The position numbers and the translations under genes were made by a program. From an uncultured Oscillospiraceae bacterium (GTDB taxonomy: Bacteria; Bacillota; Clostridia; Oscillospirales; Oscillospiraceae), in contig CAKTQR010000012.1 in assembly GCA_934597175.1 (NCBI GenBank), forward strand, positions 1-59,141: a stretch of DNA of 59,141 nt. Reading direction: 5' to 3'. Shown here piece by piece: positions 23,856 to 32,761 of the stretch. Position 1 is the stretch's first letter. Every line of letters begins with the position of its first letter. The notes below the pieces were generated by a model that ran no database searches, was not told the origin of the DNA, and saw nothing but the letters and a program-made list of their open reading frames with translations.

Positions 23856-24137
23856 TTATGAGTTGAGCGCCCTTTCGAGCCACACGCTTGCAACATCCAT
23901 TGCCGCCCAAAAGCCGTCCTTTTCGCTTTTCTTGACGACACGGTCTCTCGACTTGATGGAGGGGTCTGTAAGCTGGAGCTGGAGCGACACCTTGGTCGCC
24001 ACATCAAGATCCTTGACCTTCTTGGTCTCCATTATCTGAAGCATGATTATATATTTGTCGCTCATGCTGCCGTAATACACGATGTTGCCGGCACGCTGAA
24101 GGGGATGACCCTTATATTCCAACGGTTTGTTTGCCAT
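23856..24137 (-). CDS. Conserved clostridial protein of unknown function
   Basis: 93 residues, basic and soluble, without membrane segments: 'YKGHPLQRAGNIVYYGSMSDKYIIMLQI' then 'LQLQLTDPSI' and a C-terminal helix. It lies 26 bp after the class A PBP gene and before a terminator, so the two are probably co-transcribed. It resembles short conserved proteins of related Clostridia as I recall them, but no function is known to me. Confidence 0.65.
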   Translation of the reverse strand: MANKPLEYKGHPLQRAGNIVYYGSMSDKYIIMLQIMETKKVKDLDVATKVSLQLQLTDPSIKSRDRVVKKSEKDGFWAAMDVASVWLERALNS

Positions 24138-24163
24138 AATTGTTCCTCCTGTTTAAGTGTTGC

Positions 24164-26275
24164 TTATGCTGCGGGTGAGGCGGTGAAGGTGGGAGCGTCA
24201 GTGTCCTGATTTTTCTTGGCTTCCTCCTCGGCCTTCTTCTTTGCCTCCTCCTCAGCCTTCTTCTGACGCTCTTCCTCGGTCAGCATCTGCTCCTCAAGCT
24301 CGGCTCGGCTGCCGAAGATGCCGGTCGCTGCGCCGCCGGTGGACATCTTGAAGTCCTTATACTTAAGGTCCTTGTGGATATCCTCCATGATATCCTGCCA
24401 GATCTGCGTTGCGGGGTTGCCGTAAAAGCGCATCCTCTCGGGCGTGTCGTAGCCGGTCCAGACTGCGCAGGTGTAATACGGCGTGTAGCCACAGAACCAG
24501 CGGTCCTTGTTATCGGAGGTCGTACCGGTCTTACCGGCGACAGGCATGTTGCTGAGCTTTGACTCGTAGCCTGTGCCGTAGGTGGCGGCGTAGTTGAGCA
24601 TGTAGGTCATGGTGCGGGCAGTCTCAGTGGAGAAGGCCTGCTGCGTCTGCGGCTGATTATCAAGCACAACATTGCCCTCACGGTCCTTGACCATGGTGTA
24701 GGTGCGGGACTTTGTGAATGTGCCGTCGTTTGCGAGAGCACAGTAGGCCTGCGCCATCTCTCTTACGGTGATGCCGTAGTGCGGCTGACCGAGTGCGAGG
24801 GCGGCATAGTCTGCGTCACTGTCAATGAGGCTCGTGATACCGAGACGATTTCTGAGGAAATCGAGCGATGCCGCCGGAGTGAGCTTATCCATTATCTGAA
24901 CGGAAACGGTGTTCTTCGACTTGCGCAGAGCGTCCTTGATGGTCATGATATCGTCGTATTCGGGGGGCGAGTTCTTCGGGAACCAATCGGTCTTGACGCC
25001 CTGGAGCTTGATGTGCGAGCCGTCGGAGTCGAGAACGAGGGTCGACGGGGATATCAGCCCATACTCCACGGCAGGACCGTAGACCGCAATGGGCTTTATG
25101 GAAGATCCGGGCGGTCTGGTGGTGTCGGTCGCACGGTTAAGACCGAAGTTGATGGTCTTTTTGCCTGTGCCGCCGGACAGTGCGACTATCTCTCCGGTGT
25201 ACTGATCCACTATGACGATGCCGCTTTGAAGCTGCGATGAAGTGCCGTTCGTCGCCTTGGGCAGGGCGTCAAGATCCTCATAGACCTTGTCGACCTTGTC
25301 CTGGATGCTCTTGTCAAGGCAGCAGTAGATCTCATAGCCTGCGTTGTAGACAAGGCGCTCCGCCGCTTTCTCGGAGATGCCCTTTTCGGCGGCAAGGTCG
25401 CTTATTACATCGGAGATAACCGTCTCGGTGTAGTAGCTGCGCACCGAAGAGGTGGAAGGACCGTTTTCGCCTCGGACAAAGTCGAGCTCCTCGGCGACGG
25501 CTTCCTCATACTCCTTCTTGGAGATGTAGCCCTGATCGTACATGCACTGGAGAACATTCTCCTGGCGTGCCTTGTTGTTCTCAACGCTGTAGAACGGGTC
25601 GTAGTAGGTCGGCAGATTCGTTATGCCGACGATGGCGGCACACTCGGCAAGCGAAAGCTCGGAGACATCCTTGCCAAAGTAGGTCTGAGCGGCGGTCTGA
25701 ACGCCGTAGCAGCCCTCGCCGAAGTAAACGGCGTTTAAGTACCACTCGATGATCTCTTTTTTATCGTGATCCTTCTCAAACTCGATGGCCTGGAATATCT
25801 CAAGCAGCTTGCGCTGGACGGTTATATCGTCCTGTTGGGTGAGGTTTTTGATAAGCTGCTGAGTTATCGTCGAGCCGCCGAAGGTGTTCTTCATGCCGAC
25901 GAACATGTTGACGAACGCACCGGCTGTGCGATACCAGTCAACGCCGTTATGGCGGTAAAAGCGCTTATCCTCGATGGAGACCAGAGCCTTCTCCATGTAC
26001 TGGGGTATCTGGTCGTAATCGACCCAGATGCGGTTTTCCTGACCGTGCAGGGTCGTGAGCTCCTTCCAGTTTCCTTCCGAGTCCTCATAATATATTGTAC
26101 TCGTCTGATTAAGTGCGTAATCGCTAAGGTCAAGCTTCGTCGTAGGAATAATGCAGGTCTTGATGTAGAATGCAAAAATGCACAGGAACAATAAAGCGGT
26201 AAGAATACCTATCAATATTATAGTTCCGATCACAGGCCACACATTACTGCGCTTGCGGGGCTTTGCGTTTTCCAT
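24164..26275 (-). CDS. Class A penicillin-binding protein (PBP1A type)
   Basis: 703-residue bifunctional peptidoglycan synthase. Membrane anchor at about 13-38. Glycosyltransferase GT51 domain with catalytic Glu102 in EDKRFYRHNGVD and 'GGSTITQQLIKNL'. Transpeptidase domain with SxxK (GSSIKP), SxN (SKNT) and KTGT motifs all intact. The C-terminal tail is a charged Lys/Glu/Ala repeat followed by a Thr/Pro/Ala end. It polymerises and crosslinks wall strands outside the membrane. ATG behind GGAGG. Confidence 0.95.
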   Translation of the reverse strand: MENAKPRKRSNVWPVIGTIILIGILTALLFLCIFAFYIKTCIIPTTKLDLSDYALNQTSTIYYEDSEGNWKELTTLHGQENRIWVDYDQIPQYMEKALVSIEDKRFYRHNGVDWYRTAGAFVNMFVGMKNTFGGSTITQQLIKNLTQQDDITVQRKLLEIFQAIEFEKDHDKKEIIEWYLNAVYFGEGCYGVQTAAQTYFGKDVSELSLAECAAIVGITNLPTYYDPFYSVENNKARQENVLQCMYDQGYISKKEYEEAVAEELDFVRGENGPSTSSVRSYYTETVISDVISDLAAEKGISEKAAERLVYNAGYEIYCCLDKSIQDKVDKVYEDLDALPKATNGTSSQLQSGIVIVDQYTGEIVALSGGTGKKTINFGLNRATDTTRPPGSSIKPIAVYGPAVEYGLISPSTLVLDSDGSHIKLQGVKTDWFPKNSPPEYDDIMTIKDALRKSKNTVSVQIMDKLTPAASLDFLRNRLGITSLIDSDADYAALALGQPHYGITVREMAQAYCALANDGTFTKSRTYTMVKDREGNVVLDNQPQTQQAFSTETARTMTYMLNYAATYGTGYESKLSNMPVAGKTGTTSDNKDRWFCGYTPYYTCAVWTGYDTPERMRFYGNPATQIWQDIMEDIHKDLKYKDFKMSTGGAATGIFGSRAELEEQMLTEEERQKKAEEEAKKKAEEEAKKNQDTDAPTFTASPAA

Positions 26276-26465
26276 TTAGCGGCCACACCTCCTTGAATTG
26301 CGATGTGTGATGTATCAAAAAATACAGTGCAGAATACGATAAAGTATCAGTATATGATTATAACACATTATGTCAAGCTAGAGTATATATTTTGTGAATT
26401 TTTTCGGCGGCATACTAAATTTTTGCGTACATGGGAATAATAATGCCCAAAGGAGCTGATAAACA

Positions 26466-26807
26466 GTGAAAAATACATTAAAAATCGCCATGCTCTGCGT
26501 GCTTTGCGTGACCGCAGTCGTGATGACGGTCGGTGCAGTAAGGTCAATTGCCGCACCCGAGGCGGTGAGCACCCCGCCGGCGGATGTGAGCAATGCATCG
26601 GTGGAGGATAAAAACGCCGAATACTATCTTCGTGATTGCTCGGGCTATGTCGCCGTGTTCAGGGGCGCAGACTCCAAAACGCCCATCAAGGTCACCGATA
26701 TCGAGACCGAGACACTGAATACGGTTGACCGCAGCAAGCTTGCGCAGGGCATTCCCGCCGAAAATAAAAACGAGCTGCTCTCGCTTCTCGAAGATTTCAG
26801 TTCGTAA
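26466..26807 (+). CDS. Secreted or anchored protein with BofC C-terminal-like domain
   Basis: 113 residues. GTG start behind AAAGGAG. N-terminal hydrophobic signal/anchor (about 6-28), then 'YYLRDCSGYVAVFRG', 'PIKVTDIETETLN.VDR..L.QGI' and 'ELLSLLEDF', the spacing seen in BofC C-terminal domains of spore formers. BofC works at the forespore membrane in Bacillus; here it is a pattern-level match only. Divergent from the PBP gene. Confidence 0.55.
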   Translation: MKNTLKIAMLCVLCVTAVVMTVGAVRSIAAPEAVSTPPADVSNASVEDKNAEYYLRDCSGYVAVFRGADSKTPIKVTDIETETLNTVDRSKLAQGIPAENKNELLSLLEDFSS

Positions 26808-26810
26808 TGC

Positions 26811-26839
26811 TTGATTTATGCGGTGATATGGGTTAGAAT
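26811..26839 (+). promoter_or_regulatory. Promoter of the DUF1292 gene
   Basis: TTGATT, 17 nt, TAGAAT, 32 bp before the start codon. Confidence 0.6.
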
Positions 26840-26871
26840 GATCGTGAACGAAAATAAGGAGGATCATTCTT

Positions 26872-27159
26872 ATGAAAGAAGATTACGGCAACGATTTTGT
26901 TACCATTATAGATGACGAGGGCAACGAGTTCGAGCTTGAGCTGCTCGACACCATTGATTATAACGGCGAAAGCTATGCAGCTTTCCTGCCAACCGATATG
27001 GACGAGGATGACCCCGACTACGGCCTTATCCTGCTGAGCATCGTCACCGACGAAAACGGCGACGAGCTGTATGAGTCCATTGACGACGACGAGAAGCTCG
27101 AGCAGGTGCATCAGATGTTCCTCACCATCTTCGAGGCCGAGGCCGACGACGAGGAATAA
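26872..27159 (+). CDS. DUF1292 (YrzB-like) acidic protein
   Basis: 95 residues, very acidic, with 'VTIIDDEGNEFELELLDTIDYNGESYAAFLP' and a C-terminal Asp/Glu tail, the pattern of DUF1292. In Bacillus such a gene sits with yrrK/yrzL near alaS; here it is monocistronic and immediately precedes the 6S RNA. Function unknown. ATG behind AAGGAGG. Confidence 0.85.
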   Translation: MKEDYGNDFVTIIDDEGNEFELELLDTIDYNGESYAAFLPTDMDEDDPDYGLILLSIVTDENGDELYESIDDDEKLEQVHQMFLTIFEAEADDEE

Positions 27160-27198
27160 TCCCAAGCTTCGGGCAATACCTATTTAATAGTAAACAAA

Positions 27199-27393
27199 CT
27201 CCTGCTTTGTGCGCGGTGTTATTATTGACATTGGCCCAATAAACCCACATCTCTAATAAGGGATGCCGATTTGAATCTGCGGATTGCAGGCCTCCCGGCC
27301 TTGTGCCGGAAGTTGGAAGCAGCGAAACAGAACTTAGGCGACCCACCTGCTTGTTTGTGCAGGTTACCATTGGGCCCAACGGCAAAAGCGGGA
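27199..27393 (+). ncRNA. ssrS: 6S RNA
   Basis: About 195 nt. The terminal stem is formed by CTGCTTT near 27203 and AAAAGCGG near 27384. Next to it, GGCCCAAT (27232-27240) pairs with ATTGGGCC (27369-27376). Apical region has GGCCTCCCGGCCTTGTGCCGG. The 3' part, 'GGCGACCCACCTG...CAGGTTACC', matches the bubble-flanking segment of known 6S RNAs (E. coli has GCGAC...CACC...GGGTTACAG). A strong terminator follows. 6S RNA mimics an open promoter and sequesters the housekeeping polymerase. 5' end is approximate. Confidence 0.72.
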
Positions 27394-27394
27394 T

Positions 27395-27432
27395 AGCCCC
27401 CGACGGTTTTACTGTCGGGGGCTCTTTTTATT
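27395..27432 (+). terminator. Terminator of 6S RNA
   Basis: AGCCCCCGACGG pairs with CTGTCGGGGGCT (TTTTA loop) followed by CTTTTTATTT. Confidence 0.85.
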
Positions 27433-27743
27433 TGCAGCGCACTTCGGCAGCTTATGTGCGGACTTTGCGGCTATATTTGCGCCATGCTTCGTGAAAATTT
27501 TTGCCAATACACAAAGTATTCCCGAAAATTTTCGCTTTGCCTGACACAAATCTATCTCACAAATCCCATCACAACGCTGCCGCTGTACGCCGCTTGGGGA
27601 GCAACCTGATTTTTGCAGCCAGAAATTTCATAATATACAACAGTTCATCCGAAATCGAAAAAAATTCGCTCGGATGAATTTTTTGTTGTACGCAAACATA
27701 CAACTTTCGCCCTGATGCAGCCTATGGGTGAGAGGTGATAGGA
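27433..27743 (+). promoter_or_regulatory. Non-coding leader before the phage-like cassette, with long inverted repeat
   Basis: 311 bp without a gene. At 27636-27690 TACAACA-g-TTCATCCGA pairs with TCGGATGAA-tttt-TGTTGTA. The right arm then forms a second palindrome with the following bases, GTTGTA/TACAAC (27685-27704). A CGAAAATTTTCG palindrome lies near 27522. A TACAAC unit is thus present three times, as in repeated operator half-sites. No convincing -35/-10 pair and no attachment site was found. Confidence 0.5.
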
Positions 27744-28067
27744 ATGAAGAAAAAAGCAAAGTCCGGCTCACCGGACGCACTTCTTGAAAAGCTTGCGGTG
27801 TCCTCGCCCAACGATGCCGTCAAGCTCCTGTTCCTCGACGAGGAGGATCTGTCACTGCTTGACGATCTGGATCTTTCGCTTTTGACCGAGATGAAGCGCA
27901 GCGCAAACGGCACGGTCGAGATAAAGCTTCTGGACAAGCTCGAAGTCATCCGAGAGCTTAACGAACTCAAGCGTGCCGAGAGCGACGAGGCATCGGCGGC
28001 ATCGAGCTTTTACGCAGCCATAGACAAGGCGGCCGACAGGCTGGGCGGGGAAGCACATGAAGTTTAA
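27744..28067 (+). CDS. Short phage terminase small subunit-like protein
   Basis: 107 residues. ATG at 27744 is used because GAGAGGTG lies 6 nt upstream. The C-terminal 'GTVEIKLLDKLEVIRELNEL' resembles the oligomerisation end of PBSX-type small terminases ('IKLADKLKAL'). The N-terminal part is acidic and helical and lacks the helix-turn-helix with the usual 'AAIRAGYS' pattern that recognises pac DNA. It overlaps terL by 11 bp, the standard position for terS. Assignment rests on position and the C-terminal motif. Confidence 0.55.
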   Translation: MKKKAKSGSPDALLEKLAVSSPNDAVKLLFLDEEDLSLLDDLDLSLLTEMKRSANGTVEIKLLDKLEVIRELNELKRAESDEASAASSFYAAIDKAADRLGGEAHEV

Positions 28068-29295
28068 AAGCTTTTCCGAAACCCAGCTCAAGGCGCTTTC
28101 GTGGTGGAGCGACAGCTCGCCGTACCGTGACTTCGATGCCGTCATCTGCGACGGGGCGGTGCGAAGCGGCAAGACCATGTGCATGGGCATATCGTTCGTG
28201 TGCTGGGCGATGCGCCGCTTTTCCGGCGAGCGCTTCGGCATCTGCGGCAAGGCAAAGACCAGCATCCGCCGCAATTTGCTTGAGCCGCTGCTGCCGGTGC
28301 TGCGGGATATCGGCTTTTGCGTGAGCGACAAGGTCTCACGGGGGCTTGTCGAGATATCCTACATGGGCAGGACGAACAGCTTTTATCTTTTCGGCGGAAA
28401 GGACGAGGGCTCACAGTCGCTCATCCAGGGCGTGACGCTGGCGGGCATACTCATGGACGAGGTCGTTTTGATGCCCCGCTCTTTTGTCGAGCAGGCCTGC
28501 GCACGCTGCTCCGTTACCGGCAGCAAGATCTGGTTTAACTGCAACCCCGACAGCCCGCACCACTGGTTTTACCGTGAGTGGATAGTGAAAGCAAATGAGC
28601 GCAAGGCGCTGTATATCCACTTTTCGCTCGAGGATAACCCGGCGCTGTCCCGCAGCATCATCGCCCGCTATAAGCGGATGTACAGCGGCGATTTCTACCG
28701 CAGATTCATCCTCGGCCAGTGGGTGATACCGGCGGGCAGGGTGTACGACTTTTTCGACGAGAGCATGCTGTGCGATGTGCCCGACAGGTGCACCGAACAC
28801 ATCGTCTCCTGCGACTACGGCACGAAAAACCCAAGCTCCTTCGGGCTGTGGGGCAGGTGCGGCGACGAGTGGTACAGGCTGTGTGAGTATTACTACGACT
28901 CACGCAAGGTCGGGGTGCAGAAGACAGACTCCGAGTATGTCGAGGACTTAAAGGCGCTGTGCGGCGATATACGCCCGACCCGAGTCATCGTCGATCCCTC
29001 GGCGGCAAGCTTCATCGAGGCGCTCACTCGCTGCGGCTTCAAGGTCGAAAAGGCCGACAACGATGTCGTGTCCGGCATAAGGCTCACGGCGAGCCTTTTA
29101 AAAAGCGGCAAAATCAGAATTTGCCGTGGCTGCGACGACGCACTTCGTGAGTTCTACCAGTACCGCTGGGACGAGAAGGCGGGCAAGGACGCACCGCTCA
29201 AGCAGTTTGACCATGCAATGGACGATATTCGTTACTTTGCGGTCGGCATATCCAAAACCCACGAGCCCATTGGAGCTGTGTGGGTAGAAAGATAG
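28057..29295 (+). CDS. Phage terminase large subunit, PBSX family
   Basis: 412-residue DNA-packaging motor, apparently intact. Walker A GAVRSGKT at 33-40, Walker B ILMDEV with Asp134/Glu135, and nuclease acidic residues Asp253 (SCDYGTKNPS), Asp313 (IVDPSA) and Asp385-Asp389 (DHAMDD). PBSX itself is a defective B. subtilis particle that packages random chromosomal fragments, and this is the same terminase family. Nothing suggests inactivation. Confidence 0.93.
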   Translation: MKFKSFSETQLKALSWWSDSSPYRDFDAVICDGAVRSGKTMCMGISFVCWAMRRFSGERFGICGKAKTSIRRNLLEPLLPVLRDIGFCVSDKVSRGLVEISYMGRTNSFYLFGGKDEGSQSLIQGVTLAGILMDEVVLMPRSFVEQACARCSVTGSKIWFNCNPDSPHHWFYREWIVKANERKALYIHFSLEDNPALSRSIIARYKRMYSGDFYRRFILGQWVIPAGRVYDFFDESMLCDVPDRCTEHIVSCDYGTKNPSSFGLWGRCGDEWYRLCEYYYDSRKVGVQKTDSEYVEDLKALCGDIRPTRVIVDPSAASFIEALTRCGFKVEKADNDVVSGIRLTASLLKSGKIRICRGCDDALREFYQYRWDEKAGKDAPLKQFDHAMDDIRYFAVGISKTHEPIGAVWVER

Positions 29296-29303
29296 GAGGA
29301 AGC

Positions 29304-30464
29304 ATGAAACTTTTCACAGGAAAACAAAAAAGATCGGCTCCGTCGGTGCAGCTGCGCACCTGCGACACGCACCCGTTCAGACTGCTTGACGGCTATGTGC
29401 CGCTCGGCAGCGCAGAGACGAAGCTCTACCGCTCGATAAGAGAGGCCGTGCCCGTCGTCGATGCGGCGATCATGAAGATCATCCGCCTGACCGGCGGCTT
29501 TGAGGCAAGGTGCTCGGACAAAAAGGCGCAGGCGGAGCTCAACGAGTTTATCCGCACGGTCGATGTCGGGCGTGGTCAGCGTGGCCTCGGAGCGTTTTTG
29601 GCGCAGTACCTCGACTCGATGATAACCTGCGGCAGAGCCGTGGGCGAGATAGTCACCCGGGGCGACCGGGAGATAGCGGCGGTACTGTGCGGCAATGTCG
29701 CCGATGTGCTCATTCGTGAGGGCGATACCCCTCTTGATTTTGAATTGTGCTGCACGGGCGAAAACGGCGACACTGTACCCATGCCGTACCAGAATCTCCT
29801 GCTGTTCACTCCCTTTAACCCCGAGACCGATTCGCCTTACGGCGTTTCAATGCTGCGCAGTATGCCCTTCCTGTGCGGCATCCTGCTGAAGATATATCAG
29901 TCTCTCGGGATCAACTGGGAGCGGGCGGGCAATGTCCGCTTCGCCGTTGTGTATAAGCCTCAGGGCGATATCATCGACAGAGCTGTGGCGCAGGACAGGG
30001 CAGAGCAGATTGCAAAGCAGTGGTCCGCTGCCATGCAGAGCAGCAAAAACGGCACGGTGCGTGACTTCGTTGCCGTCGGCGATGTTGAGGTCAAGGTCAT
30101 CGGCGCAGATAACCAGATACTCGACAGCGAGGTGCCCGTGCGCCAGATACTCGAGCAGCTCATCGCAAGGACGGGCATACCCCCGTTCCTGCTCGGCCTC
30201 AACTGGTCGACGACCGAGCGAATGTCGGCGCAGCAGGCAGACCTCATGACGAGCGAGCTTAATGCGATACGCCGCACGCTCGAGCCGGTGCTGCTGCGCA
30301 TATGCGACATGTGGCTGTGCATGCACGGCTATGCCTGCGCCTGCGAGCTTGAATGGGAGGCGATAAACCTCCAGGATCAGGTCGAGGAGGCAAAGGCGGC
30401 GCTGTACGCCGCTCAGGCAGAGAAAATTTATTGGGAAGAGGGAAAAAGCAATGAAGATCATTAA
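29304..30464 (+). CDS. Phage portal protein
   Basis: 386 residues. Start at 29304 behind AGGAGG (the upstream in-frame ATG overlaps terL). Placed between terL and protease, the normal portal position. Visible features: 'PVVDAAIMKIIRLTGGFEA' at the N terminus, the 'PYGVSMLRSMPF' turn, 'TGIPPFLLGLNWSTTERMSAQQADLM' typical of HK97/SPP1-like portals and a C-terminal helix. It forms the dodecameric vertex through which DNA enters and leaves the capsid. Overlaps the protease gene by 14 bp. Confidence 0.85.
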   Translation: MKLFTGKQKRSAPSVQLRTCDTHPFRLLDGYVPLGSAETKLYRSIREAVPVVDAAIMKIIRLTGGFEARCSDKKAQAELNEFIRTVDVGRGQRGLGAFLAQYLDSMITCGRAVGEIVTRGDREIAAVLCGNVADVLIREGDTPLDFELCCTGENGDTVPMPYQNLLLFTPFNPETDSPYGVSMLRSMPFLCGILLKIYQSLGINWERAGNVRFAVVYKPQGDIIDRAVAQDRAEQIAKQWSAAMQSSKNGTVRDFVAVGDVEVKVIGADNQILDSEVPVRQILEQLIARTGIPPFLLGLNWSTTERMSAQQADLMTSELNAIRRTLEPVLLRICDMWLCMHGYACACELEWEAINLQDQVEEAKAALYAAQAEKIYWEEGKSNEDH

Positions 30465-31347
30465 AGGCGGCAGCGGCGGCAGGGAGCTCGTCTGCACCGC
30501 CGAGGAACTCAAGGCGGTCAACGCCTTTGCAAAAGCGCAGCTCAGTGCCGAGGATGTGTATATCTTCTCGGTACTCCTCTGTGACAACGAGATCGACAGA
30601 GATCACGAGCGGTTTTCCGAGACGACATTGCGTGAGCTCGGCGAGCTTTTCGTCGGTGTGACCGGCATCTGCGACCATGACTGGCGCAGCGATAATCAGG
30701 TCGCACGCATTTACCGCACGGAACTCGTCACGGATAAAAACCGCAAAAATTCACTCGGCACGGACTATGTGTACCTCAAAGGCTATGCATACATGCTGCG
30801 CACCGAGGCAAACGCCGAGCTCATCGCCCAGATCGACGGCGGCATCAAGCGTGAAACGAGCGTGGGCTGCTCGGTGGCACGCAGCGTGTGCAGCGTCTGC
30901 GGCGAGGAGCTTGGGACATGCACCCATGTCAAAGGCAGGACCTACGGCGGCAAGGAGTGCTATGCGATACTCGAGGGCGCAGTTGACGCTTACGAGTGGA
31001 GCTTTGTCGCCGTGCCCGCCCAGCGTGGTGCAGGCGTAATAAAGAGCTTTGTCGAGACCGAGGAGGGCAAGCGCTTTGCCCCGGAATACGAAAAGCTCGA
31101 AAAGGCGGCCAGGCTCGGCGAAAAGTACCTCGACGGGCTCAGAAACGAAGTCCTCAGACTGTGCCTTGTGTGCGACAAATCGCTGCACTCGGCGCTGTCA
31201 AAGAGCGTCCAAACGCTCGACGAGGCGGCGCTGCTTGAAATGAAGAGCGCATTTGAGGCGAGGTCGGCCGAGCTGTACCCGCCCGTAACCCAGCTCCCGG
31301 GTAAGGGAGAGGTCACCAAATTTGACGGTGACGAGTACATCATCTGA
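30451..31347 (+). CDS. Phage capsid maturation (prohead) protease, XkdF/HK97-like
   Basis: 298 residues. His76 in ICDHDW and Ser137 in RETSVGCSV fit the His/Ser catalytic pair of the herpesvirus-type prohead protease fold, with 'YEWSFVAVPAQ' as the conserved strand after it. A CxxC...CxH group (Cys147, Cys150, Cys157, His159) could be a small zinc site, also known from prohead proteases of clostridial phages. Residues ~210-298 are helical and could act as an internal scaffold. Precedes the decoration and capsid genes. Confidence 0.75.
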   Translation: MKIIKGGSGGRELVCTAEELKAVNAFAKAQLSAEDVYIFSVLLCDNEIDRDHERFSETTLRELGELFVGVTGICDHDWRSDNQVARIYRTELVTDKNRKNSLGTDYVYLKGYAYMLRTEANAELIAQIDGGIKRETSVGCSVARSVCSVCGEELGTCTHVKGRTYGGKECYAILEGAVDAYEWSFVAVPAQRGAGVIKSFVETEEGKRFAPEYEKLEKAARLGEKYLDGLRNEVLRLCLVCDKSLHSALSKSVQTLDEAALLEMKSAFEARSAELYPPVTQLPGKGEVTKFDGDEYII

Positions 31348-31364
31348 TTTAGGAGGAAACAAAA

Positions 31365-31706
31365 ATGAAAGTTAGCTTTGAAGGCGTCGGAGAGCAGGTG
31401 CTCTCCTTTGAAAAGGCAAGCGGCACCGCAAAGGGCGAGTTTGTCAAGGTAAGCGCCAACAACACCGTCGCATCCTGCGCCGCAGGCGACAAGTTTGCAG
31501 GCTACTGCATTGAGACCAAGGACGGCTTTGCCGTCGTCAAGACCCACGGCTACATCGAGGTCGGCTACACCGGCACCGCTCCCGCAGTCGGCTTTGCAAA
31601 CCTCGCAGCCGATGTCGGCGGCAAGGTCAAAAAGGCCGACACCGGCAGAGAGTACCTTGTTATCAAGGTCGACAGCACCGCAGCCACCGTTGGCTTCATC
31701 ATGTAA
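31365..31706 (+). CDS. Phage head decoration-like protein
   Basis: 113 residues, all-beta and Gly/Val/Ala-rich ('GFAVVKTHGYIEVGYTGTAP', 'YLVIKVDSTAATVGFIM'). Size, composition and position just before the capsid gene fit decoration or DUF2190-type proteins that bind the outside of mature heads. Could alternatively be a capsid fibre or stabiliser. RBS AGGAGG. Confidence 0.55.
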   Translation: MKVSFEGVGEQVLSFEKASGTAKGEFVKVSANNTVASCAAGDKFAGYCIETKDGFAVVKTHGYIEVGYTGTAPAVGFANLAADVGGKVKKADTGREYLVIKVDSTAATVGFIM

Positions 31707-31719
31707 GGAGGAAATTAAA

Positions 31720-32751
31720 ATGGCATACAATTTCAATGAAATAAGACTGGACAAGGGCATGTATTCCGAGTCCGGCAAGAGCTTTGAGCAGGTGCTCGAG
31801 GGCCTTGACCCCAACGAAAACTACAAGGGCACTCCCTACGAGGGCATGGACGCATTCCAGCGTCAGCTCAAGCGCTTCGACATCAAAGTTCGTGGCGCAG
31901 GCAGCGATGTCGTCGAGAAGTTTTTCTCCACCTCCGAGTCTGCCGTTCTGTTCCCCGAGTATGTCTCCAGAAGCGTAAAGGCCGGTATGGAGGAGGGTAA
32001 TATCCTGCCCTCCATCACCGCATCGGTCACCCGCTTTGAGGGCATGGACTACCGCTCCATCTACTCGGCAGCCTCCGAGGATGACAAGTCCCTGCGCTTC
32101 GTCGGCGAGGGCGCACTCATCCCGCAGACCGAGATCCGTGCAGCCGACCACCTCGTGAGCCTCAAAAAGCGAGGCAGAATGCTCGTCGCCTCCTACGAGG
32201 CTATCCGCTTCCAGCGTCTTGACCTGTTCTCGGTCATGCTGCGTCAGATCGGCAATCAGATCATGCGCATGCATCTTGAGGACGCCATCGATGTCATCGT
32301 AAACGGCGACGGCAACGGCAACACCGCAGAGTCGCTCGAGGTCGGCGACGACACTATCGGCGGCACTGCCGGCAGCCTTAGCTACGCAGAGCTGCTGGCG
32401 TTCTGGAATCGCTTTGACCCCTACACCATGAACACCATGCTCGTTGCACCCGATGTGATGATGAAGATCCTCAACTGCTCGGAGTTTAAAAACCCCATGG
32501 CGGGTCTGAACTTCCAGGGCACGGGCGAGCCGGGCAATCCCCTCGGTGCAAAGCTCATTCGCTGCTCTGCCATGAAGGCGGGCACTGCCATCGGCCTTGA
32601 CAAGGGCTACGCTCTTGAGATGGTCACCGCAGGCGATGTGAGCGTCGAGTACGACCGCCTCATCGACCGCCAGCTTGAAAGAGCCGCAATCACCAGCATT
32701 TCAGGCTTTGCAAAGCTCTACACCGAGGCATCGAAGGTGCTCACGGTCTGA
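31720..32751 (+). CDS. Major capsid protein (HK97 fold)
   Basis: 343 residues. ATG at 31720 chosen behind AAGGAGG; the same frame is open upstream inside the previous gene. The N-terminal ~60 residues include 'DAFQRQLKRFDIKV' and 'FFSTSESAVLFPEYVSRSVKAGME', then 'GRMLVASYEAIRFQRLDLFSVMLRQIGNQI', the spine-helix region of HK97-type capsid proteins, and 'YALEMVTAGDVSVEYDRLIDRQLERAAITSISGFAKL', the typical C-terminal domain. The longest structural gene of the cassette and intact. Confidence 0.85.
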   Translation: MAYNFNEIRLDKGMYSESGKSFEQVLEGLDPNENYKGTPYEGMDAFQRQLKRFDIKVRGAGSDVVEKFFSTSESAVLFPEYVSRSVKAGMEEGNILPSITASVTRFEGMDYRSIYSAASEDDKSLRFVGEGALIPQTEIRAADHLVSLKKRGRMLVASYEAIRFQRLDLFSVMLRQIGNQIMRMHLEDAIDVIVNGDGNGNTAESLEVGDDTIGGTAGSLSYAELLAFWNRFDPYTMNTMLVAPDVMMKILNCSEFKNPMAGLNFQGTGEPGNPLGAKLIRCSAMKAGTAIGLDKGYALEMVTAGDVSVEYDRLIDRQLERAAITSISGFAKLYTEASKVLTV

Positions 32752-32761
32752 TAACACACAA

